Assembly (NCBI RefSeq): GCF_028596025.1
Contig: NZ_CP117167.1
Coordinates: 5,332,001 to 5,396,000 of the forward strand
DNA: 64,000 nt
DNA from: Mucilaginibacter jinjuensis
GTDB lineage: Bacteria > Bacteroidota > Bacteroidia > Sphingobacteriales > Sphingobacteriaceae
Reading direction: 5' to 3'
Part shown: positions 45,211 through 55,010 of the stretch, piece by piece
How the letters are laid out: each line of letters starts with the position of its first letter
How positions within the stretch are numbered: position 1 is the stretch's first letter
Translations under genes and position numbers: made by a program
Notes under the pieces: generated by a model
Databases searched by the model: none
What the model saw: only the letters and a program-made list of their open reading frames with translations
What the model was told of the DNA's origin: nothing

Positions 45211-46187
45211 ACTGCTATCCAGCTGAATTTGTACTCTAAACCTGGGTTTTTCATCCGCTCGGCTACACGCACCAAACGATCTGGCAGGGCCATAATGTAA
45301 TCGCGTGCTTTTTCACCGGCTTCATTCAGGTCTGGCATACTTTCGATGTGCCATTCCTCAATCAGGCTTTTCATAATGTCTACATAATCCAAAGCGGTAT
45401 AAACGCCCAAACGTTGTGCAGCATCTGTAAAGTGACCGAATGTTTGGCCAATCTTTAAGCCAACCTCACGCAGGAAGTGTGCCGGCATTACAATTTTCTG
45501 ACGCATCATATCTTCAAAGGCAACCATAGCTTCGTTAGGGTCAACTTCAAAAATTTTGGTCATAAAGTGTTTATAGGCTTTAGCGTGGCGGGCTTCATCG
45601 GCAGCAATAACACCGCACATTTTAGCCAGCAAATTATCACCTTCTTTTTTACACAAAGCAGCTACACGCCTGTGCGATACATTGGTAGCCAGTTCCTGGA
45701 AAGAGGTGTATATAAAGTTACGGTAAGGGTCTGTTCCTGTGCCAATATCAAAACCATCAGCAATCAGGTATTGGGTTGATACCTCCATGGCACGCATATC
45801 AACACGGCCGCTCAGGTATAAGTATTTGTTTAATAAATCGCCGTGGCGGTTTTCTTCGGCAGTCCAGTGGCGGGTCCATTTCATCCAGCCATTGTCTTCG
45901 CTCATATCCACACCATCAACCATGGTTAACCACGATTCATAAGTTGGCAAAGCTTCTTCGGTAATGGTATCACCGATAAGCACGGCAACCAGGTCATAAG
46001 ATAAACCTTTGGCGCTTTCCTGAAGTTCTTTGATCTCAGTGAAGAAAGAGTCGCGGGTTGAATCCGGCAGCAGATCAGACGGTTGCCAGTTCTCGTCGAT
46101 GGGTTTCAAGAAATCCCACATTTTTTCGAGCATATATTTTTCAATATGCATCATTACTTCTCTACGCTGTTCAGCAAAAAACTTCAT
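45207..46187 (-). CDS. Acyl-ACP desaturase (ferritin-like di-iron)
   Basis: The 326-residue protein fits the soluble stearoyl-ACP desaturase family. It has the two di-iron ligand motifs in TAEENRHGDLLNKYLYLSGR and CGVIAADEARHAKAYKHFMT, plus ISWLEE-like helical context and a C-terminal LVRVAERMKNPGL. It would introduce a cis double bond into acyl chains on ACP. It fits with fabI elsewhere in the window. Start at MKFFAEQRREVM. Confidence 0.93.
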   Translation of the reverse strand: MKFFAEQRREVMMHIEKYMLEKMWDFLKPIDENWQPSDLLPDSTRDSFFTEIKELQESAKGLSYDLVAVLIGDTITEEALPTYESWLTMVDGVDMSEDNGWMKWTRHWTAEENRHGDLLNKYLYLSGRVDMRAMEVSTQYLIADGFDIGTGTDPYRNFIYTSFQELATNVSHRRVAALCKKEGDNLLAKMCGVIAADEARHAKAYKHFMTKIFEVDPNEAMVAFEDMMRQKIVMPAHFLREVGLKIGQTFGHFTDAAQRLGVYTALDYVDIMKSLIEEWHIESMPDLNEAGEKARDYIMALPDRLVRVAERMKNPGLEYKFSWIAV

Positions 46188-46253
46188 AATCTTTATAACA
46201 GGTGGTAAAGTTAGTGGTTTTAACTACTTATACCTATTTTATATTAGTTTAAA

Positions 46254-47429
46254 TCAATAGCCAAGTGCATCCTTAAAATCAGGGGATAGATGCTCCGGAG
46301 ACGGCTTGCCAGCAAAAATAGAAAAGTTTGTATTATAATCCCACAACATGCCCGGTATATGCAATGTTGCAAGCGTTTTCCTCACCGCTTTAATGTAACG
46401 GGCGCGGCTATCTGCATCGGCATACTTATTATAAACGCCATACTCGCTGCATAGTATGGGCACATCATATTTTATACTCCAGTTTTTCACTATCTGCAGT
46501 TTATCTTTTACAGATTGCTCATTACCATCGCGTTGGTATTGGTAATAATTGGTTTCGCCCCAGGTACCTTTAGCTTTCGGATTCAATTGGGGAAAATTTT
46601 TCCCATCGTAAGGAAAACGCACCCCGGTTGTACTCACCTGGTCGCCTCCCCACGCTGCTCCCTGGTGGGTAAAGAAAAAAGGTTCATAAAAATGAAAGGT
46701 GTAAATTATATGCTCATCGCTCAGCCTTACAAAGCGGCTTAGCTCATAAATACTATTAAAATTTGAGGCCCCTACTAATAATATCCGTTGCTTATCAACC
46801 GTACGAATAGCCGTTACTATATTGTAAGCAGCATCTTTCCATTTCTGCGGATCCATGTGCGGCGGCTCGTTATAAATCTCGAAAAAAAGATAATCGGGGC
46901 TTTCTTTTTTATAATGCCTGCTTATTTGCAACCAGTTAGTAATCGCCTTTTTTGTAGCGTCAGCATAGTTATTGTCGTTTATTTCACCATCGTGGTAGTC
47001 AATAACCAGCTTAAATCCATAACGTTTACATTGTTTAAATACCGCATTAATGTATCTTAAAATGCGGGCTGTTGAAATGTTTTTGCGGTTATAATCTTCA
47101 AAGGCAACGGGTAGGCGGATGCTTTTAAAGCCCAGTTTTTTAAGTAATACGAAATCTGCATCGCCGAAGGGTTTGTGGTACAGGGCACTGGTATTCCAGG
47201 TCTGTTCGAGCCATGATATGCTTACCCCATTGTTTAATCCTGCTGCTTTAGCAAACAAGACATTGCGCTGACTATTATCAATTGGTTTAGTTTTTGCAGT
47301 TTGACAGTGCGCATTTAGGTGAAACATTAATACCAATAAAACCATATAAAGGTGTAAGGCAGGTTTAAATAAACCTGCTAATTGCTTCAAAAACTGGTTT
47401 TTTCGGTTTATCTTCACACCCAAACTCAT
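46254..47429 (-). CDS. Glycoside hydrolase family 5 (cellulase-like)
   Basis: The 391-residue protein has an N-terminal hydrophobic signal (YMVLLVLMFHLNAHCQ, ~28-43) and a GH5 TIM barrel: GNNGVS-like start at GLNNGVSISWLEQTW, then FKSIRLPVAFEDY, DYHDGEINDNNYADATKKAI, YLFFEIYNEPPHMD with the acid/base Glu, FHFYEPFFFTHQG, and VPILCSEYGVYNK with the nucleophile Glu. Probably hydrolyses a beta-glucan. It is divergent, only 32 bp apart, from the kinase-BcsB-GT2 operon, as BcsZ cellulase sits beside bcs genes. A start at Met29 (47345) is also possible. Confidence 0.9.
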   Translation of the reverse strand: MSLGVKINRKNQFLKQLAGLFKPALHLYMVLLVLMFHLNAHCQTAKTKPIDNSQRNVLFAKAAGLNNGVSISWLEQTWNTSALYHKPFGDADFVLLKKLGFKSIRLPVAFEDYNRKNISTARILRYINAVFKQCKRYGFKLVIDYHDGEINDNNYADATKKAITNWLQISRHYKKESPDYLFFEIYNEPPHMDPQKWKDAAYNIVTAIRTVDKQRILLVGASNFNSIYELSRFVRLSDEHIIYTFHFYEPFFFTHQGAAWGGDQVSTTGVRFPYDGKNFPQLNPKAKGTWGETNYYQYQRDGNEQSVKDKLQIVKNWSIKYDVPILCSEYGVYNKYADADSRARYIKAVRKTLATLHIPGMLWDYNTNFSIFAGKPSPEHLSPDFKDALGY

Positions 47430-47461
47430 TGCTTAGACTGATTAATTTACGATATTAGATA

Positions 47462-48814
47462 ATGTTTGTTCAAATAAGTAAAGAAGAATTTGCTAAAGAA
47501 AGCAACAAAAAGGCCTGGTACCAGACTAATAATATCATTTGGACAATTATATTTCTGTACCCGCTTTTAAGCATTGTTGATTTTATTTATGCAACCGACG
47601 TCTGGATCCAATTTTTAATTGTAAGGATAATCCTGGTTTTAGTTATACTGGGGCTTTATACTTTTTTCCAAACCCGCAAGTACGACTATCGCATATTGCT
47701 CCACATTGCCTTCCTGCTTTTATCCATCCCCTCGGCAGTACTTTGTAATGTGGTAAACATACAAGAGTTAACTGTTTTCTTCCTAATATATTCTGCCATC
47801 ATCCTGTTTTTTAATCTACAAGTATTTTGGGAGCCTATTAACTCAGTAATACAGGTAATTATTGCATTGGTTTTGTTAACAGTATTTTTTAATACACTTA
47901 ACCAGTACTCGTTAGATTTGTATATCAGCAACGGCGGTCAATACTTTTTTATCATCAGCGTAATATCATGCCTTATTGTAAGCGCCCGTTATAAAGTGAC
48001 TGAACGTGATGTGAAATCGCAGATCATGATCGAGAAATCGAACGAGCAACTGAAGCAGCAAAACAAGGATATTGTTGAGAAAAACAACATTATTGATATG
48101 CAGTATGAGAAACTGCGTAAGCTTGATGAGCAAAAAAACAGCTTCATTAACATTGCAGGCCACGACCTTAAAAACCTGATCGGCTCGGTTATTATGAGTA
48201 ATAACATGATTAAGGACGAGGAATACCGTCTGAGTACAGATCAGAAAGAATTTTTGCAATACATCCAGGAATCGGCAGAGAAAATGCAGTACATGTTAAA
48301 TATGCTGATGGATGTAAAAGAGATCGAATCGCCTGAGATTAAATTCAACGCCGAGATTTTCGATATCAATTCAGAAGTACAATATGTATTTAAGGGGTTG
48401 CAGGAAACTGCCCAGATGAAAAACATCACCCTGGTTGATAATATATTGAAACTGCCGCTTAATGTAAGACTGGATAAAGTATTTACCGGACAGGTTTTCC
48501 AAAACCTGCTTTCAAACGCCATTAAGTTTTCGCAAACCAACAATAATATTAAAGTGGCTACCAGCCTGCAACGCCAAAAATTTGTATTCGAGATTATTGA
48601 CGAAGGCATAGCCATTGGCCAGGAAGAGCTGGATACTATGTTTAATAAACTAAAAACTTTAAACGATGCCAACAGCGGCAATGCCACCGGCAGCCGTTTA
48701 GGCCTTGGTTTATCAATAGCCAAATTAATGGCCCAGGAAATGGGCGGCGAACTAAGCTACCGTAGCGATTATAACGGCAACTATTTCAGAGTAGAATTTA
48801 ACGTGATCAATTAA
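47462..48814 (+). CDS. Membrane sensor histidine kinase
   Basis: The 450-residue protein has about six TM helices (~25-180), a coiled-coil linker (~190-235) and a kinase core. The H-box is FINIAGHDLKNLIGS, the N-box FQNLLSNAIKFSQ, the G1 box EIIDEGIAIGQEEL and the G2 box SRLGLGLSIAKLMAQEM. G1 has Ala where Gly is usual (DxGxA). No response regulator is adjacent. It starts the exopolysaccharide operon, with 22 bp before the BcsB-like gene. Confidence 0.9.
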   Translation: MFVQISKEEFAKESNKKAWYQTNNIIWTIIFLYPLLSIVDFIYATDVWIQFLIVRIILVLVILGLYTFFQTRKYDYRILLHIAFLLLSIPSAVLCNVVNIQELTVFFLIYSAIILFFNLQVFWEPINSVIQVIIALVLLTVFFNTLNQYSLDLYISNGGQYFFIISVISCLIVSARYKVTERDVKSQIMIEKSNEQLKQQNKDIVEKNNIIDMQYEKLRKLDEQKNSFINIAGHDLKNLIGSVIMSNNMIKDEEYRLSTDQKEFLQYIQESAEKMQYMLNMLMDVKEIESPEIKFNAEIFDINSEVQYVFKGLQETAQMKNITLVDNILKLPLNVRLDKVFTGQVFQNLLSNAIKFSQTNNNIKVATSLQRQKFVFEIIDEGIAIGQEELDTMFNKLKTLNDANSGNATGSRLGLGLSIAKLMAQEMGGELSYRSDYNGNYFRVEFNVIN

Positions 48815-48836
48815 TAGAAGAATAGCACACAACCCG

Positions 48837-50930
48837 ATGAATAAATTTTTATCACTCCTGTTTTTTATTGTCCTTTTTGGCAATGCAGCCTCGGCCCAGC
48901 AAAGCATTATAACGTTCAAATCACTTGGACGCGATGATGATGCTATTACCGGCATGAGCGGCTCGAGCGCTTACTATGTAAAAATTGATCCGTTTATGGA
49001 AATGAACGGCAGCAAGCTGGTTCTGTTTTTTGAGCCATCACAAGCACTTATCAAAGATAAATCGTACATCAACGTATTAATTAATGATAAGCCTGTTTAC
49101 AGTGCCCGTTTAAGTAAAGACTCTATCCAGAAAGTAACACTGGGCTTAAGCCGTGCCGATTTATCGCCCGACCGTCGCTACGTTAAAATACAGATCCGCA
49201 CGCTGTTAACCATTACAGACGATATTTGCCACGATTTGGATAACCCTGCCATGTGGTTAAAGGTAAAAGGTAACTCTTACCTGGCGCTTAATAAAAGTAA
49301 TACCAACTTCTTCAATAACGTTAATATCTCCAATTCATTCGAGTCAAAAACTGCTATTGTTTATCCAGCCAACCCAACCCTGCACGATTTAAAGGCTGTG
49401 GCTTGGGCTTACGCACGTTTAAAGAAATCAGACATTAAAAACGTTCAGGTAGTTGAAGCCGGTCACCTGCCAGATACCATCCACAATTACATTATGGTGG
49501 GTTCGATAGGCCAGATAGCTGCCGACAAACGCAACCTCATTAAAATTAATCCGGGCAGCGGCCAGGGTTTGTTTTATCTGCATAAAGCGGTTATCAGCGT
49601 AACTGATACTGTTACTAACCTGGTTACCGTTAACGGACAAATTATGCCTGCTCGTTCTGTAGAAACGCACCAGGTACCAGAAGAAATTTTATTTGTTACC
49701 GGTGGCGACGAACCGGGTTATGAGAAAACAATTACCGCATTGGGTAATATGAACATCCTTAACTCAACCTTTGGCGATTACCTGTTAATTAACAACGCTA
49801 CCAACAACTTCTTTAAAACTATTGATGAAAACCGTTCTAAATTAACACTACGTCAGCTGGGTGGTTTAACCAACTTTGCATCGGGTGTGGGTTCATTAAA
49901 AACAGTTTATAACTTTAAAAACAGTGATTTCAGCTTTACACCAAAAGAAGTTGAGATCCGTTTTGTGGCTAACTATAGTGCGCTGGCATTAAACGACCGT
50001 GGTTACTTTAACGTTTACCTTAACGGTATGCTCATCAGCAGTGAAAAACTGGATGCATCGGGCAAGTTAAATACATCGGTAACCATTAACCGTTACCAGC
50101 ACCATAAATACAATACGCTGATTGCGGAGTTCAGGTTCCACCCAACCAGTGGTAACTGTACCAGCAGCTTCACCAATTTCTTTGCCGAGATTGACGTTGA
50201 TAAATCGTACCTGGAGTCAAAAAATCCATTTATCTCTAACGACTTAAGTTTCTACCAATATCCTGAAGCATTTAACGCAGGTACCACCCGTATCGTGGTA
50301 AGCCGCGACTATGCTAAATATGCAGCAGGTGCAATGGGCGAGATTATCTATGAGTTGAACAACAACATCAACGCTAATAACTTCCCTGAGTTTATTTATT
50401 CTGATGACCTGAAAAACAACAAAGGCGATCTGAAGAAATATAACATAGTAGCACTCCTGTCGCGAAACGACCCCTTGATCGAAGAATTTCCGGATGCGCC
50501 GATCAAGTTCGACCATGATTTCAGGCTTTACAACAACAATAACAACGAGGTCGTCTACACCGTATCCGATTCCGTATCCAACGGTTTGGCACAGATATTT
50601 TATGGGCGAAGCAACAACGCCTGTTTAGTACTTACCGCAACCGGTAAAAACCTGAGCAATGCCTTCCTGGCAGCCTCACGTTCTATCACCGAGCAGTTGT
50701 CGACCCTATCGAGCAACGTTTGTATTGCCGATGTTAACAATAACAAATACCTGTTTAACATCAGCAAATCGAGCGAAAACTTAGAGTATGTAGATACCAA
50801 GAGTGCACTGTCACGTTTCTGGGAAAATTACAACCTGTTTATCCTGTTGGGTATCCTGATCCTGATCCTGGTTTCATTCCTTTATGTAAGGTTTAAGGTT
50901 CAGAAATCGCAAGAGATCATCAACGAATAA
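48837..50930 (+). CDS. BcsB-like periplasmic polysaccharide synthase partner
   Basis: The 697-residue protein has a signal peptide (MNKFLSLLFFIVLFGNAASA) and a long periplasmic region of BcsB type: FKSLGRDDDAITGMSGSSAY, FFEPSQALIKDKSYINVLIN, and later LRQLGGLTNFASGVGSLKTV and STLSSN. A single C-terminal TM helix (LFILLGILILILVSFLYVRF, ~670-689) is followed by a short basic tail. In cellulose synthesis BcsB guides the polymer across the periplasm and anchors BcsA by its C-terminal helix. Divergent from typical BcsB, so the polymer may differ from cellulose. Confidence 0.82.
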   Translation: MNKFLSLLFFIVLFGNAASAQQSIITFKSLGRDDDAITGMSGSSAYYVKIDPFMEMNGSKLVLFFEPSQALIKDKSYINVLINDKPVYSARLSKDSIQKVTLGLSRADLSPDRRYVKIQIRTLLTITDDICHDLDNPAMWLKVKGNSYLALNKSNTNFFNNVNISNSFESKTAIVYPANPTLHDLKAVAWAYARLKKSDIKNVQVVEAGHLPDTIHNYIMVGSIGQIAADKRNLIKINPGSGQGLFYLHKAVISVTDTVTNLVTVNGQIMPARSVETHQVPEEILFVTGGDEPGYEKTITALGNMNILNSTFGDYLLINNATNNFFKTIDENRSKLTLRQLGGLTNFASGVGSLKTVYNFKNSDFSFTPKEVEIRFVANYSALALNDRGYFNVYLNGMLISSEKLDASGKLNTSVTINRYQHHKYNTLIAEFRFHPTSGNCTSSFTNFFAEIDVDKSYLESKNPFISNDLSFYQYPEAFNAGTTRIVVSRDYAKYAAGAMGEIIYELNNNINANNFPEFIYSDDLKNNKGDLKKYNIVALLSRNDPLIEEFPDAPIKFDHDFRLYNNNNNEVVYTVSDSVSNGLAQIFYGRSNNACLVLTATGKNLSNAFLAASRSITEQLSTLSSNVCIADVNNNKYLFNISKSSENLEYVDTKSALSRFWENYNLFILLGILILILVSFLYVRFKVQKSQEIINE

Positions 50931-50986
50931 GCATAACAACACACACTGTAAGCGAGCATTTAATAATTTTTTGTAACGTAACATAC

Positions 50987-52903
50987 ATGCCGGAAGATAT
51001 TAACGAGTTAAGTGCTATGGATCAGGGCGCTGGGTATACCGGCGCTTCCACAAACTATAAAAGCATGCCCATACCAGATCTGCTGGTTAAGGATGGCTTT
51101 ATGTCTGTGGCCGATCTGATCAAAATTAAAGCATTCTCAGAACGCTCCGGCCTGTCTATGATCAAGATCATCCTGAACTTTGGTTACGTTTCGCGCAAAA
51201 ATTACGAGCGTTCGTTAACCAATGCCGGCCATGTTTTTCACCAGATAAGGGAAGAAGAATATGATATGGAGATACTGGAGCAAATTGAACTGAAATTTGC
51301 CGACGAGCACGTGGCCCTCCCTATCCGTAAAGAAAACGGTAAAATAATTGTACTAATGGCCGATCCTAGCGATCAGCCATTTATTGATTTCATTAAATCA
51401 ACCTACGATTGTGAGCCGGAAATTATATTGGCTGCCGATCTGGATATTACCTGGTTAAGCCATAAGCTTATAGGTACGCCTTACGTAAAATCGGCTGTGT
51501 TTGAACTGCTTAATCACGATCCTAAAAGCTCGGCCCTAATTACGTTTACCAACCCGCAGCTTATCGCCATGTTTTCGTTAATTGCGGTAACTTGTATTTT
51601 CCTGGTACTCAGTTTCACGTTAACATCCATTATCATTAATGTATTCATCAGTGTTATATTCCTGGTGGCTATTACATTTAAATTATTCCTGGCGCTGGTT
51701 GGTTCGCGGTTTGAGTTGCACCAGGCAGTAACCAAAGAAGAAGTAAAACAGGTAGAGAATGATGATCTGCCCATTTACACTATCTTGTTACCGGTATACC
51801 GCGAAGATAAACTGATTAAAAAGCTGGTATGGAACCTGCAAAGTTTGGATTATCCGCGCGAACAGCTGGATATTAAACTGCTGATAGAAGAAGATGACGA
51901 TAAAACCCTGAATGCGGTTCGTAACCTCGATTTCCCTGCAGTTTTTGAGGTAATTGTTGTGCCTTACCACATGCCTAAAACCAAGCCTAAAGCTTGTAAC
52001 TATGGCCTGCACTTTGCCCGTGGCGAGTATTTAACTATTTACGATGCGGAAGATATCCCGGATACCGATCAGCTTAAAAAAGTAGTTAAACTGTTTAATA
52101 AGCTCCCTACGCACTTTATTTGCGTGCAATGCGCGTTGAACTACTTTAACCGTAATGAGAATTTCCTTACCCGTATGTTTACCCTGGAGTACTCTTACTG
52201 GTTTGACTATATGCTGCCCGGCCTCGATACACTGGATATTCCTATCCCGTTAGGTGGTACCAGCAATCACTTTAAACTGGATGCCCTGATTGATTTAGGT
52301 GCCTGGGATCCATTCAACGTTACCGAAGATGCCGACTTAGGTGTGCGTGCTTATGCAAAAGGTTATAAAATAGCCATCGTAAATTCAACCACTTATGAGG
52401 AAGCCAATAACGAGCCTTTTAACTGGATCCGCCAACGCTCGCGCTGGATTAAAGGCTACATGCAAACCTGGCTGGTACACATGCGCAACCCGGTAGCCCT
52501 ATGGCGTAAAATTGGCTGGAAAGGCTTTTTAGGTTTTAATTTCTTTATCGGTGCAACACCAATAACGTTTTTATTGTACCCTTTCCTGCTCAGCGTTTTC
52601 ATTGCTTACCTGGTATTCGATTTACGTACTATACGTTTATTGTTCCCAGACTGGGTATTATTTATTTCGATCTTTAACCTGCTTATCGGTAACATCCTCA
52701 TGATCTATGTAAACATGATGGCCGTATTTAAAAGGCGCTATTACGAACTTATTTTGTTTGCCATCGCTAACCCTGTTTACTGGTTAATGCACTCTATAGC
52801 AGCTTACAAAGGCTTATATCAATTAATTGTTAAACCATTTTACTGGGAAAAAACCAACCATGGTTTAAGTAAGGTTAATAATGCCGTTAACGTAGTTAAA
52901 TGA
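50987..52903 (+). CDS. GT2 processive glycosyltransferase with N-terminal MshEN-like domain
   Basis: The 638-residue membrane protein starts with a soluble MshEN-like (T2SS GspE N-terminal) domain (~35-165). Two TM helices (~190-240) and a GT2 catalytic domain follow: YTILLPVYREDKLIKKLVWN, IYDAEDIPDTDQLKK (DxD-type), EDADLGVRAYAKGY and QRSRWIKGYMQTW (QxxRW, ~483-487). More TM helices then follow. The QxxRW motif indicates a processive beta-glycan synthase, as in BcsA and E. coli NfrB. NfrB has its MshEN domain at the other end. The key Arg and Gly of the MshEN c-di-GMP motif are not conserved here. Stop overlaps the next start by 4 bp. Confidence 0.88.
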   Translation: MPEDINELSAMDQGAGYTGASTNYKSMPIPDLLVKDGFMSVADLIKIKAFSERSGLSMIKIILNFGYVSRKNYERSLTNAGHVFHQIREEEYDMEILEQIELKFADEHVALPIRKENGKIIVLMADPSDQPFIDFIKSTYDCEPEIILAADLDITWLSHKLIGTPYVKSAVFELLNHDPKSSALITFTNPQLIAMFSLIAVTCIFLVLSFTLTSIIINVFISVIFLVAITFKLFLALVGSRFELHQAVTKEEVKQVENDDLPIYTILLPVYREDKLIKKLVWNLQSLDYPREQLDIKLLIEEDDDKTLNAVRNLDFPAVFEVIVVPYHMPKTKPKACNYGLHFARGEYLTIYDAEDIPDTDQLKKVVKLFNKLPTHFICVQCALNYFNRNENFLTRMFTLEYSYWFDYMLPGLDTLDIPIPLGGTSNHFKLDALIDLGAWDPFNVTEDADLGVRAYAKGYKIAIVNSTTYEEANNEPFNWIRQRSRWIKGYMQTWLVHMRNPVALWRKIGWKGFLGFNFFIGATPITFLLYPFLLSVFIAYLVFDLRTIRLLFPDWVLFISIFNLLIGNILMIYVNMMAVFKRRYYELILFAIANPVYWLMHSIAAYKGLYQLIVKPFYWEKTNHGLSKVNNAVNVVK

Positions 52904-54459
52904 AACAGCAGAATAAAACCTTATACATTGCTATACTTGCCCTCATACTTGCCGTTTATTACCTGGTGTGGGGAATTTACTTAGCCAAACTTGGCTACTT
53001 TAATAAAGAAGAGCTGTTCCTGATCGAGAAAGCCAAAATTGTTTTCGAAGGCATAGGTAACCGGTTAAAAGTAATGGGTTTAACATCACCCCTGCTTCCT
53101 TTTTACGGTACATTTATCTTCACAACAATTAGTTATACGGTAGCCCCAATTATGGCCTCGGCATTTGGTACGGGCATATTGTTCTATCTTATCTGTAGTA
53201 CCCTGCTTAAACGTACAGGTGATGAATTTTATATCCTGGTAATCCTGTTATTATTCCTGTTTCATCCGGGGCTTTTATATGTTGGCAGCTCAGGGAAATC
53301 AATCTATATGGTATTGATTTTCTTTTACCTGTTTTATCTCAACATCTTTAAATTCTACAATTCTAACACCACATTCCACGTATCTATATCAAGTATTTGC
53401 TTGGTAATCCTGATATTTTGCGATTACAAGTTTGTGTGGCTTACCCTGTTTTTTATTCCGCTGGTATTATCAATATCCATCCATACCTTAAATCTGGGCG
53501 AGAAAGAATCAATCTTTAGGCTCTTCCTCAGTTTCAATAACCCTTCGTTAAGGCGTAAACTTATCAGTAAGTCGATGGCCATATTTGTAATCCTGTTCAT
53601 ACTTCCGCTGGCGTCTGTATTAATCTATAAGATGCTTAATCTTACCCACGCCAACGATCTGAACTACTTTATTGATAGCCCTTACTCGAACTGGAGCGTA
53701 CTGGCCGAAAAAATAGATTACAGCACACTTCAGGATACGGTAACCCATAAACTGCCGGAAATTTCGATCCTGGTATCTGCACGGGTAGTTATATTTTTCC
53801 CCTTGATATTGCTGGCTTTTTATCTTTTCAGGGATAACACCTACCAGATGCTGACCCTGTTAACGCCATTTTTCTTTATCGAATTCCTTAAAATCAAATA
53901 CGCTAAAGTATTTATCCCACAACAGTACTACATCATATTTCTGATACTTGCATTGCTGTGCATAGTTACCAAAATTCGTACAGTGCGTAACGAAGGTGTT
54001 TTTAAGGTGACGTTAATTATAATGGTGGCCCTTTCTGTTTATACAGGTTATGCCATTATCAATACATCGGCCATTTCAGAAGAACGTAATTTTATATCTT
54101 CCCTGCTGCACAAAAAAGTGATAGATAGCCAGGAAGAAGTTAAAAGCGTAGCTAATTACATCAATAATTTACCCGAAACGTCGCACGTGTTATTAGATGA
54201 TGCTATTGCATATCCGATAGCCAGTTTCTCGAGAGATATACGCTCACTTACTTTACCCTATCAGGATGAGTATTTAAGCGCCATAGAAGCGCCACAAAAG
54301 TACGACAGGTATGTTCTGATAGCCAGCAACAAAAACGATGCTAACAGCTACACGGAGCTTAATTTAAAGTATGTTACTTTATATAAATCGGCAAATAGTA
54401 ACGTAAGCTTACGTAAGGTATTCGAGACCGAGAATTGGATACTGTACCAAATCCTATAA
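52900..54459 (+). CDS. Multi-pass membrane protein of the polysaccharide operon
   Basis: The 519-residue protein has about ten to twelve TM helices through residue ~385, then a soluble C-terminal domain (~390-519) with HKKVIDSQEEVKSVANYINN and LLDDAIAYPIASF. The shape resembles GT-C type glycosyltransferases, but no catalytic motif is recognised. The 4-bp ATGA overlap with the GT2 gene argues that the two are translated together, so it probably acts in the same synthase. A terminator lies 47 bp downstream. Confidence 0.65.
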   Translation: MKQQNKTLYIAILALILAVYYLVWGIYLAKLGYFNKEELFLIEKAKIVFEGIGNRLKVMGLTSPLLPFYGTFIFTTISYTVAPIMASAFGTGILFYLICSTLLKRTGDEFYILVILLLFLFHPGLLYVGSSGKSIYMVLIFFYLFYLNIFKFYNSNTTFHVSISSICLVILIFCDYKFVWLTLFFIPLVLSISIHTLNLGEKESIFRLFLSFNNPSLRRKLISKSMAIFVILFILPLASVLIYKMLNLTHANDLNYFIDSPYSNWSVLAEKIDYSTLQDTVTHKLPEISILVSARVVIFFPLILLAFYLFRDNTYQMLTLLTPFFFIEFLKIKYAKVFIPQQYYIIFLILALLCIVTKIRTVRNEGVFKVTLIIMVALSVYTGYAIINTSAISEERNFISSLLHKKVIDSQEEVKSVANYINNLPETSHVLLDDAIAYPIASFSRDIRSLTLPYQDEYLSAIEAPQKYDRYVLIASNKNDANSYTELNLKYVTLYKSANSNVSLRKVFETENWILYQIL

Positions 54460-54506
54460 TTAAACTTATTTAGGGCGATTTAATAAGTTGTCCGGAGTAT
54501 TAAATT

Positions 54507-54539
54507 AAAAAGCAACCAGGATAACCTGGTTGCTTTTTT
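54507..54539 (+). terminator. Terminator of the exopolysaccharide operon
   Basis: A perfect stem AAAAGCAACCAGG/CCTGGTTGCTTTT with loop ATAA, followed by T residues. It lies 47 bp after the last stop codon of the operon. Confidence 0.88.
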
Positions 54540-55010
54540 GCTAGTAAGCAGTTTAATCTAAACAGTTTTCTTTAATCCGAAATCTAATTTACACGTTATC
54601 GGATTGATGTGAAATTTTTATAAATGTAGGTCAGTGTTCCATAGGTTACAATAGTCCCGCTATCCGCTCATACTGCACCGGCCTTAGCCACCAGGCCGGT
54701 ATCCGCTGCTATCGGGTTTAGGGGTGAAGGTTCACTGGTTTATTGGTTCAATAGTTCATTGGTCTTAGCTATTGTAGTACAGGTAATTTGCCATGGCATT
54801 AAGCAAAAAAGGCAGCGTGGTTTCCCCTGCTGCCTTTGGTATTATATATTATGGTGGTTAGTTAAGCGCCCGCATCCCTTCCCATCTGGGGCATAACTGG
54901 TTGTTCTGTTTGTTGGTTATGGCTGATTGGTTGACTATGTTGATTGAGTTGATAGGTTTTTGAAGCAGAACTACTCACTTAATCAACTGCTCACCACTCA
55001 CCAACCCCCA
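54540..55010. repeat. Gene-free spacer with REP-like and simple repeats
   Basis: A GC-rich block CCCGCTATCCGCTCATACTG (from 54656), then GGCCGGTATCCGCTGCTATC, belongs to the family at 3.5, 12.4 and 24.8 kb. A second hairpin AAAGGCAGC/GCTGCCTTT (54808-54838) looks like another terminator. Simple TGGTT/GATTG runs fill the rest. No gene seen. Confidence 0.55.
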
